A DNA stretch of 64,000 nt from an uncultured Acetatifactor sp. Lineage in GTDB: Bacteria > Bacillota > Clostridia > Lachnospirales > Lachnospiraceae. Position 1 is the stretch's first letter. Each line of letters begins with the position of its first letter. The notes below the pieces were generated by a model. That model had not been told where the DNA came from, ran no database searches, and worked only from the letters and a program-made list of their open reading frames with translations. Location: positions 60,045 to 124,044 of the forward strand of contig CAJTSY010000002.1 of NCBI GenBank assembly GCA_910578995.1, written 5' to 3'. Positions 50,421 to 58,831 of this stretch are shown piece by piece. A program made the position numbers and the translations under genes.

Positions 50421-51449
50421 TCAGGATCTATTCCCATCTTCTTGCGCCTGTCTGATCTCGTCAACAGATAACCCGGTTAATCCAGACAATATTTCCACCG
50501 ATGCGCCGTTTTGAAGCATCATATCCAGGAGCCGTTTTCTCTCCTGCGCAATGCCTTCCTTCCAACCTTCCTTCAGGCCTTCCTCACGACCTTCCCGCAG
50601 CCCTTCCTCACGACCCTCCCTCAGACCTTCCTCACGACCCTCCCTCAGACCGAGTTCCCTCGCCTCTTTGCGGAACATCTTCATGTATTTTCTTTCATTA
50701 TACTCTGTCAGTAACATTTTCTTCACCTCCGCCCGAAAGGGCAATAAAATATCCTCCATGATGCCATGGTCAATGCAGTATACTACGGCATTATCAATTG
50801 CCTGATCCGTGGAAAGGCCATTCCTGCGAAGTTTTCTGATATGTTCGATAAAAGAGGAATATTCGTCCAGACGTTCACAACACGCCATCAGCCCGCTGTT
50901 ATGCCCCTTGTTAATGTTCAGCATCCGAACCGTAAGTTCCAGGCAGGATACAGGTTTCTGTCCTGTTTCATCCACAAACGCATCCGTCAGGTTCAGGTAC
51001 TGTTCATCCTCAGTCCCCTTCTCTCCATTATAAAATACAACGCACTGGGGCGCAGGAAGGGAAACCAGAGTCTGGCCATAGATATTCGCCCTCATTTTGG
51101 CCACCAACCCCTCATATTCGGCAGCAAGATAGAGCAAAAAACGCAGGGGAAGGTTGGGACACAGCGTACTCTGGTGTTCATACAGATTCAAAGTCCCCAA
51201 CAACAGAAACGCAACATCATTATGCATTGCCATATAAACCACATTTTCCAGCGTAACAATCTGTAAGGCATGTTCATCCTGGTAATCCGTATGGTTCAAG
51301 GCATTATAGAGCTGTAGCAGGGCTTTCCTGTCCTGTCCGAAAATATAGCAGAACAGCCGGTCCTTCACCTTGCGGTTGCTGATAAAATGTGGCAGTGGCA
51401 GCCCGAAAAACTGGCTCTTTCGCGATACAAACTTCATTCTAGGCTTCAT
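50421..51449 (-). CDS. Rpn-family (PD-(D/E)XK) nuclease/transposase-like protein
   Basis: A 342-residue protein of the Rpn/YhgA-like type. The N-terminal nuclease domain has KDRLFCYIFGQDRKALLQLYNALN, LNLYEHQSTLCPN (the E-x-Q-S catalytic element) and LPAPQCVVFYNGEKG. Residues about 265-305 hold about three copies of an 8-residue unit (GREEGLRE, 24-nt DNA repeat at about 50560-50660), followed by an Rpn-like tail (LSGLTGLSVDEIRQAQ). Rpn proteins promote RecA-independent recombination, and some act in defence. It has its own promoter and stands alone. The Asp of the first catalytic position is not certain. Confidence 0.85.
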   Translation of the reverse strand: MKPRMKFVSRKSQFFGLPLPHFISNRKVKDRLFCYIFGQDRKALLQLYNALNHTDYQDEHALQIVTLENVVYMAMHNDVAFLLLGTLNLYEHQSTLCPNLPLRFLLYLAAEYEGLVAKMRANIYGQTLVSLPAPQCVVFYNGEKGTEDEQYLNLTDAFVDETGQKPVSCLELTVRMLNINKGHNSGLMACCERLDEYSSFIEHIRKLRRNGLSTDQAIDNAVVYCIDHGIMEDILLPFRAEVKKMLLTEYNERKYMKMFRKEARELGLREGREEGLREGREEGLREGREEGLKEGWKEGIAQERKRLLDMMLQNGASVEILSGLTGLSVDEIRQAQEDGNRS

Positions 51450-51592
51450 GTACTATTCTCCCTTACCAAATAATATGGGGCAGAGAACATACATAAACTA
51501 TATGACGTCCCTGCCAGTGTGTGTGAAAAGTCCGGCAGAAACTGCCTGAATGTGTGATAGACACCTTTCACAGATAAGCTGTTGACATATTT

Positions 51593-51621
51593 ATCATAAT
51601 ACGGATCCTGGGAAATGTCAA
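51593..51621 (-). promoter_or_regulatory. Promoter of the Rpn-family gene
   Basis: Minus strand TTGACA (51616-51621, perfect), 17 bases, TATGAT (51593-51598). It leaves a leader of about 137 bases. Confidence 0.65.
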
Positions 51622-51640
51622 CTCCGGCACAAAATATTTT

Positions 51641-51669
51641 TTGACAGAACTGGTTAAAAATGGTAAAGT
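51641..51669 (+). promoter_or_regulatory. Promoter of the DUF4190-like gene
   Basis: TTGACA (51641-51646, perfect), 17 bases, TAAAGT (51664-51669), divergent from the Rpn promoter. Confidence 0.55.
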
Positions 51670-51728
51670 AGAAGTAAGAAATACCAAATGAACAATTACA
51701 GGCTTATAAGTAAGAAGGAGTCGCCTTT

Positions 51729-52190
51729 ATGGACTACAACCAGAACGGATCAAGCAACCGGAATGACCGTGACAATGGACAGTGGGACAGATGGAACAGC
51801 AATGCTTCCAACAGCAGTTATTACAACCAGCCCACCCACAGACCCTACGGACAGGCCTTTTCCGTGGCAGCGGCCGTATGCGGACTTTTGTCCGTAACCA
51901 CATGCTGCACGGTCATATTATCCCTGCCCCTGGGCGCACTGGGTATTCTTTTCGCCGTTCTGGCCCATAGAAAGGGAAAACGAATGAACTCCGCCTGCAT
52001 CACAGGTCTGACACTTTCCATCATAGGGCTTGCCAGCGCGCTGCTCATCATGATATATTCCCTGGTGATGCTGCCCGTGCTCATGAAAAACGAGTCCTTC
52101 CGAAATCAGATCAACACTATGACCGAGCAGATGTATGGAATTAATTTTTCGGATTTTATGAAGCAATATTACGGGTATTCCTTTGACTGA
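51729..52190 (+). CDS. DUF4190-like small membrane protein
   Basis: A 153-residue protein: a 40-residue polar start rich in Asn, Ser, Tyr and Gly, then two hydrophobic helices (AAAVCGLLSVTTCCTVILSLPLGALGILFAVLAHRKGK and ITGLTLSIIGLASALLIMIYSLVMLPVLM) in the DUF4190 arrangement, then a soluble end. Function unknown. AAGGAG lies nine bases before the ATG. A SprA-like gene follows 69 bp downstream in the same direction. Confidence 0.8.
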   Translation: MDYNQNGSSNRNDRDNGQWDRWNSNASNSSYYNQPTHRPYGQAFSVAAAVCGLLSVTTCCTVILSLPLGALGILFAVLAHRKGKRMNSACITGLTLSIIGLASALLIMIYSLVMLPVLMKNESFRNQINTMTEQMYGINFSDFMKQYYGYSFD

Positions 52191-52259
52191 TTCCCGATGT
52201 CGGCCAGATAACGGCTGACTATCCAGGACAGCTGCAAATTAAATCAGGAGGCTTTGAAC

Positions 52260-52808
52260 ATGAATATCTCTCCCATCACCAACCTACATGGTAAAAATGA
52301 TGGCCTGTTTTTCCCAGATACAGGCTATCCGGCGGCATCTTACGCCTTATCCGAAAACATGGGCAAAACAGATCGAAACCTTCCCGGCACAGAACGGTTT
52401 CCGGAAAACAAGGGGCAGAACTGGCGGGAAAAAGCCGGCCTGGAAGACCCATCGGAAGAATGCCAGACCTGCAAAAGACGTAAATACAAAGACGGTTCCG
52501 ACGAAATGGTTTCCTTCAAAAGCCCTCGGCATGTGTCTCCTGAAAACGCCGCCTCCGCAGTACGCGCCCATGAACAGGAGCATGTAGCCAACGCCTATAA
52601 AAAAGCTGCCCGGGACGACGGTAAGGTAATCTGCGCGTCCGTCTCCATCCACACGGCAGTCTGTCCCGAGTGCGGCCGCACCTATGTATCCGGCGGCACC
52701 ACCCGTACCCAGATCCGCTATTATAATGAAGAAAATCCCTACCAGCAGGATCTGAAAAGATCCGACCGGACAAAATACCAGGGTATGAACCTGGATTATA
52801 TAATATAA
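52260..52808 (+). CDS. SprA-related putative metalloprotease-like protein
   Basis: A 182-residue soluble protein. After a variable N-terminus comes ECQTCKRRKYKDGSDEMVSFKSPRHVSPENAASAVRAHEQEHVANA, matching the SprA-related family; HEQEH has the form of a gluzincin HExxH zinc site. Two CxxC pairs (CQTC and CPECG) may bind metal. Function is not established. ATG 52260 lies eight bases after AGGAGG. The protein lacks a signal peptide. It follows the DUF4190-like gene and precedes 71-bp tandem repeats. Confidence 0.75.
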   Translation: MNISPITNLHGKNDGLFFPDTGYPAASYALSENMGKTDRNLPGTERFPENKGQNWREKAGLEDPSEECQTCKRRKYKDGSDEMVSFKSPRHVSPENAASAVRAHEQEHVANAYKKAARDDGKVICASVSIHTAVCPECGRTYVSGGTTRTQIRYYNEENPYQQDLKRSDRTKYQGMNLDYII

Positions 52809-52810
52809 AC

Positions 52811-52950
52811 TCCTTATTCCAGACTTGGGGCGGCCAAATGGCCATCTGCCATGAGCGTTGCTGTGCTCATATGGTATAATGTCCTTATTCCAGACTTGGG
52901 GCGGCCGAATGGCCATCTGCCATGAGCGTTGCTGTGCTCATGGCATAATG
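52811..52950. repeat. Two 71-bp tandem repeats with internal palindromes
   Basis: Two copies (start to start 71 bp) differing at a few bases. Each contains GGCC-AAAT-GGCC or GGCC-GAAT-GGCC and CATGAGC-N8-GCTCATG hairpins, and ends near a TATAAT or CATAATG sequence. They fill the gap between the SprA-like gene and the next gene. Confidence 0.75.
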
Positions 52951-52972
52951 AAAACCGGAAAGCAGGTAAAAT

Positions 52973-54694
52973 ATGATACTCGTCATAATGAGCTGGTTAT
53001 GGATTGGAACTGCCTCTTTCCTCCTGGGCTTCGGCGCCCTGGCAGGAATGGGAAAGATAACCGGAGAAGACCGGTTTAAAAGTGTGGAAATGTATATTTT
53101 AATGGGACTCCTGTGCCTCACCGTATATTCCCAAATATTCAGCCTGGCGGCAGGGGTTGGCGCTGCGGCAACATTTGGGGTTGGAATCATGTGTGTGGCC
53201 GCGGCTGTCTTATTGCGCACCAGACTAAAGCAATATTTCAAATATCTGTACACGCACATCCTTCAGAGAAAAGGAACGCTCCTGCTGATTCCCCTGGTCC
53301 TGCTCCTTCTGCTGCTGACGGTATACCTTACCGCAGGCTATACCTGGCATTATGATACCGATCTCTATCATGCCCAGGCCATCCGTTGGATTGAGGAATA
53401 TGGTGTGGTAAAAGGCCTTGGAAACCTTCACAACCGATTTGCATATAACAGCTCCTTCTTCTGTCTGCAGGCACTGTTCAGCATGAAATTTATCACAAAC
53501 CAGTCCCTGCACACCATGAACGGTTTTATAACATTCCTGATGCTCAGCTACGCCCTTTGCACCCTCAGTATCTGGAAAAGGAAAATTGTGAAAACATCAG
53601 ATTTCTTAAAAGCCGGGCTTTTCCTGTACTTTGGTTACCTGGAAAGCCCGCTGGTGGTCTCATCCCCCGGTTCTGATCTTCCCACCTTGTGTATGGTGCT
53701 GTATATTTCAGCCAAATGGGCAGAACTTGTGGAGCAGAACGAAAAAACCCCCGCCCCATACGGAATACTGTGCCTGTTTGCCGCATGGACCGTTACAATG
53801 AAGCTATCCGCTGCCCCCCCGGTTCTTCTGGCCCTGTATCCCGCTGCATTGTTGGTACGCCGAAAAAACTGGAAACAGCTCCTTTTCTTTTTACTGGCGG
53901 GAACAGGAATCGTAATTCCGTTTTTGATCAGAAATGTTATCATTTCAGGGTATCTGGTCTATCCCTATTCCGCGGTTGACCTTTTTAATGTGGACTGGAA
54001 AATGGCGGCATCTCTGGCAGCCGACGACAGCAGGGAAATCATGGCGTGGGGAAGAGGCCTCACTGAAAGGTCTCTTTACGGAGCCGGTTTCCGCATATGG
54101 TTCCCCCGGTGGTACAGGAACCTGGTTGGATGGGGAAAAGCGCTCTTTCTTGTCAATATTGCCTCCATGGTTATCTCGGCAGTATATCTGGTGCGGGCTG
54201 TTTTCCGGAAAGGCGAAACCCACTGGGCCTCTCTGCTGCTTCTGTTGGTAAGCATGGTTCAGGCAGTCATGTGGTTTGTAACAGCCCCCCTGATCCGGTA
54301 CGGACTGGCCTACATGCTTTTAACGCCCCTTTTTTTGCTGGGGCTTGTCTGTCGAAAGACGCCCCGTGGTATCCCGTCCTGGGTTATCTGTGCCGCCTGC
54401 ATATACTGCGGAATATCCTGCATGCTGCATGTTGCGACAGATTTTACGGAACCATTTTGGAAGCGCCCTGCAGACTATAATTGGAAAGAATGCTCTGTGG
54501 TTAAATGGGAAAACATGGATGTATATGTGCCTGTCAGCGGCGACTGCGGCGGGTATCATTTCTTCCCCGGCACCCCCAATTCAGCCAGACTGGAATACAT
54601 CGAACTGCGCACGGGAAAAACCGGGGACGGATTCCGCCTGAAAGCCGCTTACAGGGAGAAGCAGTTTATTTCCTCCGGAACAACGGTGGAATAA
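52973..54694 (+). CDS. LIC_10190-type polytopic membrane protein
   Basis: A 573-residue membrane protein with about twelve helices. HYDTDLYHAQAIRWIEEYGVVKGLGNLHNRFAYNSSFF is the hallmark of the LIC_10190 family of GT-C-like membrane proteins, whose acidic loop after an early helix fits glycosyltransfer from a lipid-linked sugar. The C-terminal 60 residues are soluble. Its ribosome site is weak (GCAGG five bases upstream). It begins a rightward group with gtrII-like and DUF975 genes, suggesting a role in decorating a surface polymer. Confidence 0.8.
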   Translation: MILVIMSWLWIGTASFLLGFGALAGMGKITGEDRFKSVEMYILMGLLCLTVYSQIFSLAAGVGAAATFGVGIMCVAAAVLLRTRLKQYFKYLYTHILQRKGTLLLIPLVLLLLLLTVYLTAGYTWHYDTDLYHAQAIRWIEEYGVVKGLGNLHNRFAYNSSFFCLQALFSMKFITNQSLHTMNGFITFLMLSYALCTLSIWKRKIVKTSDFLKAGLFLYFGYLESPLVVSSPGSDLPTLCMVLYISAKWAELVEQNEKTPAPYGILCLFAAWTVTMKLSAAPPVLLALYPAALLVRRKNWKQLLFFLLAGTGIVIPFLIRNVIISGYLVYPYSAVDLFNVDWKMAASLAADDSREIMAWGRGLTERSLYGAGFRIWFPRWYRNLVGWGKALFLVNIASMVISAVYLVRAVFRKGETHWASLLLLLVSMVQAVMWFVTAPLIRYGLAYMLLTPLFLLGLVCRKTPRGIPSWVICAACIYCGISCMLHVATDFTEPFWKRPADYNWKECSVVKWENMDVYVPVSGDCGGYHFFPGTPNSARLEYIELRTGKTGDGFRLKAAYREKQFISSGTTVE

Positions 54695-54747
54695 AAAGTC
54701 TGACGGCGGACTTTCCCATGTAAATACAGAAAAACGGAGGCATGCAA

Positions 54748-55984
54748 ATGGTCAGATATTTACCGGACGGTATATGGAATAATTTTTCGCGGCAGTATAA
54801 GGAGGAGCGAAAACTCCTTTTCTTTACCTTCGTTTTGGGGTGTACCCTATACCTGCGGATGATCGTCCAATGGCTGGCCAATCCGGACGGCGTTTGGCAG
54901 GGTCTGGTATACAAACCGGGATATGCCTGGGAAGACATGCTGGGACGTATGGGGCTGGGAATGTTCAACAGGTTCAAGGGATATTACCAGTTCCCAACGC
55001 TCCAGACCTTATTCTGTATTTTTACCGCAGCGTTAACAGCAGTTCTTCTGTGCTCCCTGCTGGAAATAAAGAAACATCCCTGGGACTATATAGCAGGCGG
55101 CCTGGTTGTCTGTTCCCCTTCCCTGTGCAGCACGCTGACTTACTATTGTACCGCGGATGCATATCTGTTGGCATTCCTTTTCTCCGTCCTGTTCGTATGG
55201 TGCCTCGCAAAGGGGGATACGTGGAAAAGCTATGCTGTCGCCGTGTTCCTCCTGGCAGCCTCAGCATGCATTTACCAGGCCTATATCGGTTCAGCCATAA
55301 CCCTGTGCCTGCTGTATCTTCTGCTTAATATAATACGAAACACAGTACCCCCCCGGAATCTGTTGGGGAAATTTTTCCGTTTCCTGACAGCGGGAGCCTG
55401 TGCGTCTGCGCTTTACCTGGTATCCTACAAATTAGTCTGCAGGTGGCGTGAACTGGCTCTATATCTGGGGAATAGCCCTGGCAGTGGATCCAGGGAAAAA
55501 CAGCCCCACATGCTTCGTTTCGGGATGGATCTCGCTCATTCTGTGTACGGGAGTGCTTTTTGCTCTGGGGCTTTATACGCAGGTTTTCCAGAACTGCATT
55601 CAGATGGATCTGCACCGTACCTGCACCCTGGCCCGGCAGGTAGCCGACAGGGTAAACAGCGAAACGGATTATACACCAGGACTCAGATTAGTCATGGGCG
55701 GAGATGAAGAACAGGGAAATTATCCGCGCAGTTACCCTGACATGTACCGGATTGTAAAGGGAACGGCCGCCGAATACGGCCTGATCTGGGATTCCGGCAA
55801 TGGAAGGCAGCACTGCTGGAATCAGTTTTTCAGGCAGTATATGGGAATCGAATATTCCGTAGTGGAGGGAGAACTGCTGGAACGCATCATGTCCAGCCAG
55901 GAATATGCCGACATGCCGCTGTTCCCTGCGGAAGGCTCTGTGAAACAGATAGAAGATTGCATCGTAGTAAAACTAAGTCCTTGA
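54748..55984 (+). pseudogene. GtrII-like glucosyltransferase, disrupted by deletion and frameshift
   Basis: Two frames together resemble one GtrII (PF14264) membrane glucosyltransferase. The first (to about 55440) has the GtrII start: FTFVLGCTLYLRMIVQWLANPD, NRFKGYYQFPTLQTLFCIF and SACIYQAYIGSAITLCLLYLLL. After LYLVSYKLVCRW coherent membrane sequence stops; another frame (from about 55440) continues WLYIWGIALAV and ISLILCTGVLFALGLYTQVFQNCIQMD, with the usual soluble end to 55984. Total length (about 412 codons) is some 70-120 short of typical relatives, so a deletion with frame change near 55435-55460 is likely. ATG 54748 (GGAGG at seven bases) is preferred to 54742. Confidence 0.75.
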
Positions 55985-56089
55985 CTGCGGCACTCTTCCA
56001 GGGAACATTCGAAACCCGCCCCGCATTTCCCCTATAACGGCATCCCGTCAGCCATACATTAAACAAATAAGGAAAGATGGATAAAGGCA

Positions 56090-56860
56090 ATGAAACAATA
56101 TAAAAAAATTTACGAAATCAGAAACATGGCAAAAGACAAGATGGAAAGCAAATACGGCGGCGCAATTCTGATCACCTTCCTGAGCGCCCTGCTCTCAGGC
56201 ATGGTGCGGCTTTCCATCAATTCAGTCTGCACCAATACCATGAATACGGTCTATGGGATGACCGGATCCACGGGAGCCGCACGGGGCATATCCATTCTGT
56301 TTGATGTCCTGCTGGCGGCGGCAGGCATTCTTATGGGGGTAATGAACGCGGGAATCGCCCTCTACTTTCTGAACCTGGCCTGCGGGCAGGCCGCATCCCT
56401 TCGGGATCTGTTCTACGGTTTCCGGACAGACTCCAAAAAGTTCCTCGTAATATCAGCCGCCATTGTGCTCTGTCAAACCATATGCCTGTGGCCGGGGCAG
56501 TATCTGCTGCAGAACTATCTTTCCACCCGCGATACAAAATGGGTTCTATACGCATTGGCCGCCGCGGGGGTGGGATTATGTTTCTATGTCCCCATTTCCC
56601 TGGGCATTGCCCTTTCCTTTTACCTGATACTGGATTTTCCCCAGAATTCAGGCAGGGAAACCCTCTCTCTGTGCTGGCGCATGATGAGAGGCCACCGGGG
56701 GAGGCTTTTTCAGTTGGAACTGGGCTTCCTGCCGCTGATGCTGCTGTGCATCTTAAGTTTTGGTGTCGGATTTCTGTGGCTAGAGCCCTATATGCAGATG
56801 TCTTACGCCTGCTTCTTTCTGGATCTAATGAATCCGAAATCGGCACAGAGGACCGGATAA
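56090..56860 (+). CDS. DUF975-family membrane protein
   Basis: A 256-residue protein opening IYEIRNMAKDKMESKYGGAILITFLSALLS, followed by about five helices and ETLSLCWRMMRGHRGRLFQLELGFLPLM, as in DUF975 proteins. Their role is unknown; some have been linked to bacteriocin or stress responses, which I cannot test here. A short AAAGG sits before the ATG. It is 106 bp after the broken gtrII-like gene and convergent with the sialidase-fold gene. Confidence 0.85.
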   Translation: MKQYKKIYEIRNMAKDKMESKYGGAILITFLSALLSGMVRLSINSVCTNTMNTVYGMTGSTGAARGISILFDVLLAAAGILMGVMNAGIALYFLNLACGQAASLRDLFYGFRTDSKKFLVISAAIVLCQTICLWPGQYLLQNYLSTRDTKWVLYALAAAGVGLCFYVPISLGIALSFYLILDFPQNSGRETLSLCWRMMRGHRGRLFQLELGFLPLMLLCILSFGVGFLWLEPYMQMSYACFFLDLMNPKSAQRTG

Positions 56861-56924
56861 ATACATTCCGGCCCTCCCCTCTTTCCCGGGCCGACAGCGG
56901 CTCCTTGGCCACTCTCCCTTGTGC

Positions 56925-58721
56925 CTATGCCTCCCCACACTCTGCCCGAAAATAAGTCAGGTCATACACTGCTGTCTGCTCCCTTTCATCTGACATGGGC
57001 AGCGCAAAGTCTTCATCTTCCACAGGAACGGTCTCCCTGTCCGGTAAAGTCCTGGGAGCCCCGGTGCGCAGGACAAAGCGGCCCAGGCTCTCCACTGCCG
57101 TCATAAAACGGTATCTCTTCTCCTCTTCCCCGCCTGCCTGCAGACGGTATGCATACTCCCCGCAGTCCGCCAGGATCCTGACCCGGACCTCCCTGTCCGC
57201 CTCATAAGGACAGAGCGGAACCAGAGCCGTAGTCCGCAGGCAGAGCATCCCGTCCTCCCGGAAAACCAGACGCACTGCCGTCTGTCCATATACGTCCTGC
57301 AGTTCACAGTACAGGGTTCCGTGATCCCGCTGCCGTGGAGTCACACAAAATTCCACTTCGAGCCGGGCCGTCTCCCGCAGCACCCGTTCCGCCCTGGCAT
57401 AATCATATCGGTCAAAGTCCGTAAGTCGCAGGGAAGGAATCTCCGTCACTGTCACAGGTGCCCATTTGGGAGAATACACCGTAAAATCCTCAAATCCGTT
57501 TTCCAGCTTCCGCTCCCTCTCCTCCCCGGTAATGGGAAGGGGCAGCCTGGCCACCCAGACATCCTCCTTGTTTACCGTATAGGCAATCCACATACTGTCG
57601 TCAGGGCGTTCTATTCCCTCCGCGATTCCGCGCATATACTGCGGTCCGTAATCCTTCCAGAATCCCCCGAAACGCATGGGAGGCACTTCTCCGTGAACCA
57701 GGAGCATGTCCCCGTAGGCCAGTCCGTCCTCTGAAGTGGTGACACACATGGGCCACCTGTGGGTGGACTCCAGGGTCGGATCATAGACCATGGCATATTT
57801 CCCGTCGCCGGTCTTCTGGGCCCAGACCTTCTGGCCGCTCATCACCAGGGAGGGCGACACTGTCACCGGAGACCATGTCCTGCCTCCGTCGCCGCTTCTG
57901 GCACAGCGGGAATGCTTCCACATGCCGATTACAGTGTCCTCGTCAATATGATACCAGCAGAAGGCCTGGTTTGTGCTGCCGTTCCCCTCATGTTTGATCC
58001 GGATCAGCTCGTCTCCGTCACCATTCTCCTCCGCCCACTGCTGCACGGCCAGGGCATCCGAAAGCAGCTCTTCGCAGCAGTCCGCAAATCCCCTGTCCGG
58101 CGACTCCGTGTACAGCGGATACAGCAGCTGTTCCTTAGACCACCCTCCCTGCCAGCAGGGCCGGATAAAGTAAACCGGCCCCATGGTCTCATCCGGATAC
58201 AGCTCCCGCACCACCCTGCCGATTCCGTAATTATCCCAGTTTGTGATCCATGGCTTCGGGGACCAGCCGTAAAATCCAAGCAGCAGCATCCGGTTATTTT
58301 TTGTACGGTAAAATCCCACCCGCTGATGGATAAAGGCATAGGTTTCTCCGGAAAAGCTGTTTACATTTCCCTTATAGTCCGTAACCGTGCATGCCGGGAT
58401 CCGGTATGGGGGAAATGCCACCCGGAAATCCTCCCACTGCCTGCCGTCCCCCGAGACTGCCAGAATGCTCTGCCCTGCACCGGTATGCTCGCTCACCGGA
58501 TTGGTAAAATAGTGCAGATAAAACTTACCGTTCCACCAGGCCAGATCTGCCCCGTGCTTATAGGTTCCCCCCACCCCGTCGTCCCACTCCGGATGAGTGC
58601 GGTTGGCCCGGGTCACCTGGTAGCAGCCCGCGCCCTTTACAGGCGGAAGCTGCCCATGATGGTAATCACAGTTCGGCTGCCTGCTCCCGCAATAAAAAGG
58701 AATCCGATTTTTATTTTCCAT
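56925..58721 (-). CDS. Sialidase-fold (Asp-box) protein, possible glycoside hydrolase
   Basis: A 598-residue protein without signal peptide or membrane helix. Residues about 40-400 read as a beta-propeller: LAWWNGKFYLHYF, ILAVSGDGRQWEDF, CARSGDGGRTWSPVTVSPSLV (an S-x-D-x-G-x-T-W Asp box), AMVYDPTLESTHRWPMCVTTSEDGLAYGD and DDSMWIAYTVNKEDVWVARLP. The last 190 residues look like a beta-sandwich. Enzymes with this fold include sialidases and related hydrolases; I cannot name the substrate or the catalytic residues. GGAGG lies eight bases before the ATG. It is monocistronic, downstream of prfB and its terminator. Confidence 0.65.
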   Translation of the reverse strand: MENKNRIPFYCGSRQPNCDYHHGQLPPVKGAGCYQVTRANRTHPEWDDGVGGTYKHGADLAWWNGKFYLHYFTNPVSEHTGAGQSILAVSGDGRQWEDFRVAFPPYRIPACTVTDYKGNVNSFSGETYAFIHQRVGFYRTKNNRMLLLGFYGWSPKPWITNWDNYGIGRVVRELYPDETMGPVYFIRPCWQGGWSKEQLLYPLYTESPDRGFADCCEELLSDALAVQQWAEENGDGDELIRIKHEGNGSTNQAFCWYHIDEDTVIGMWKHSRCARSGDGGRTWSPVTVSPSLVMSGQKVWAQKTGDGKYAMVYDPTLESTHRWPMCVTTSEDGLAYGDMLLVHGEVPPMRFGGFWKDYGPQYMRGIAEGIERPDDSMWIAYTVNKEDVWVARLPLPITGEERERKLENGFEDFTVYSPKWAPVTVTEIPSLRLTDFDRYDYARAERVLRETARLEVEFCVTPRQRDHGTLYCELQDVYGQTAVRLVFREDGMLCLRTTALVPLCPYEADREVRVRILADCGEYAYRLQAGGEEEKRYRFMTAVESLGRFVLRTGAPRTLPDRETVPVEDEDFALPMSDEREQTAVYDLTYFRAECGEA

Positions 58722-58774
58722 ACCAGTATCCTCCGCTTATCTTCCAAAATTCCTTTTACATATCTCCGCAGAAG

Positions 58775-58812
58775 AAAAATAGCCGGTATCCTGTCAATAC
58801 CGGCATTTTTCA
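58775..58812. terminator. prfB terminator, bidirectional
   Basis: GCCGGTAT-CCTGTCA-ATACCGGC (58782-58804), a perfect 8-bp stem with T-runs on both strands. Confidence 0.85.
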
Positions 58813-58831
58813 ATCTTTCTTACACTACAGC

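Noticed and set aside
52347..52916. Long minus-strand frame opposite the SprA-like gene
   Set aside because: It runs through the 71-bp repeats, has no ribosome site and no family similarity, while the plus-strand gene has both.
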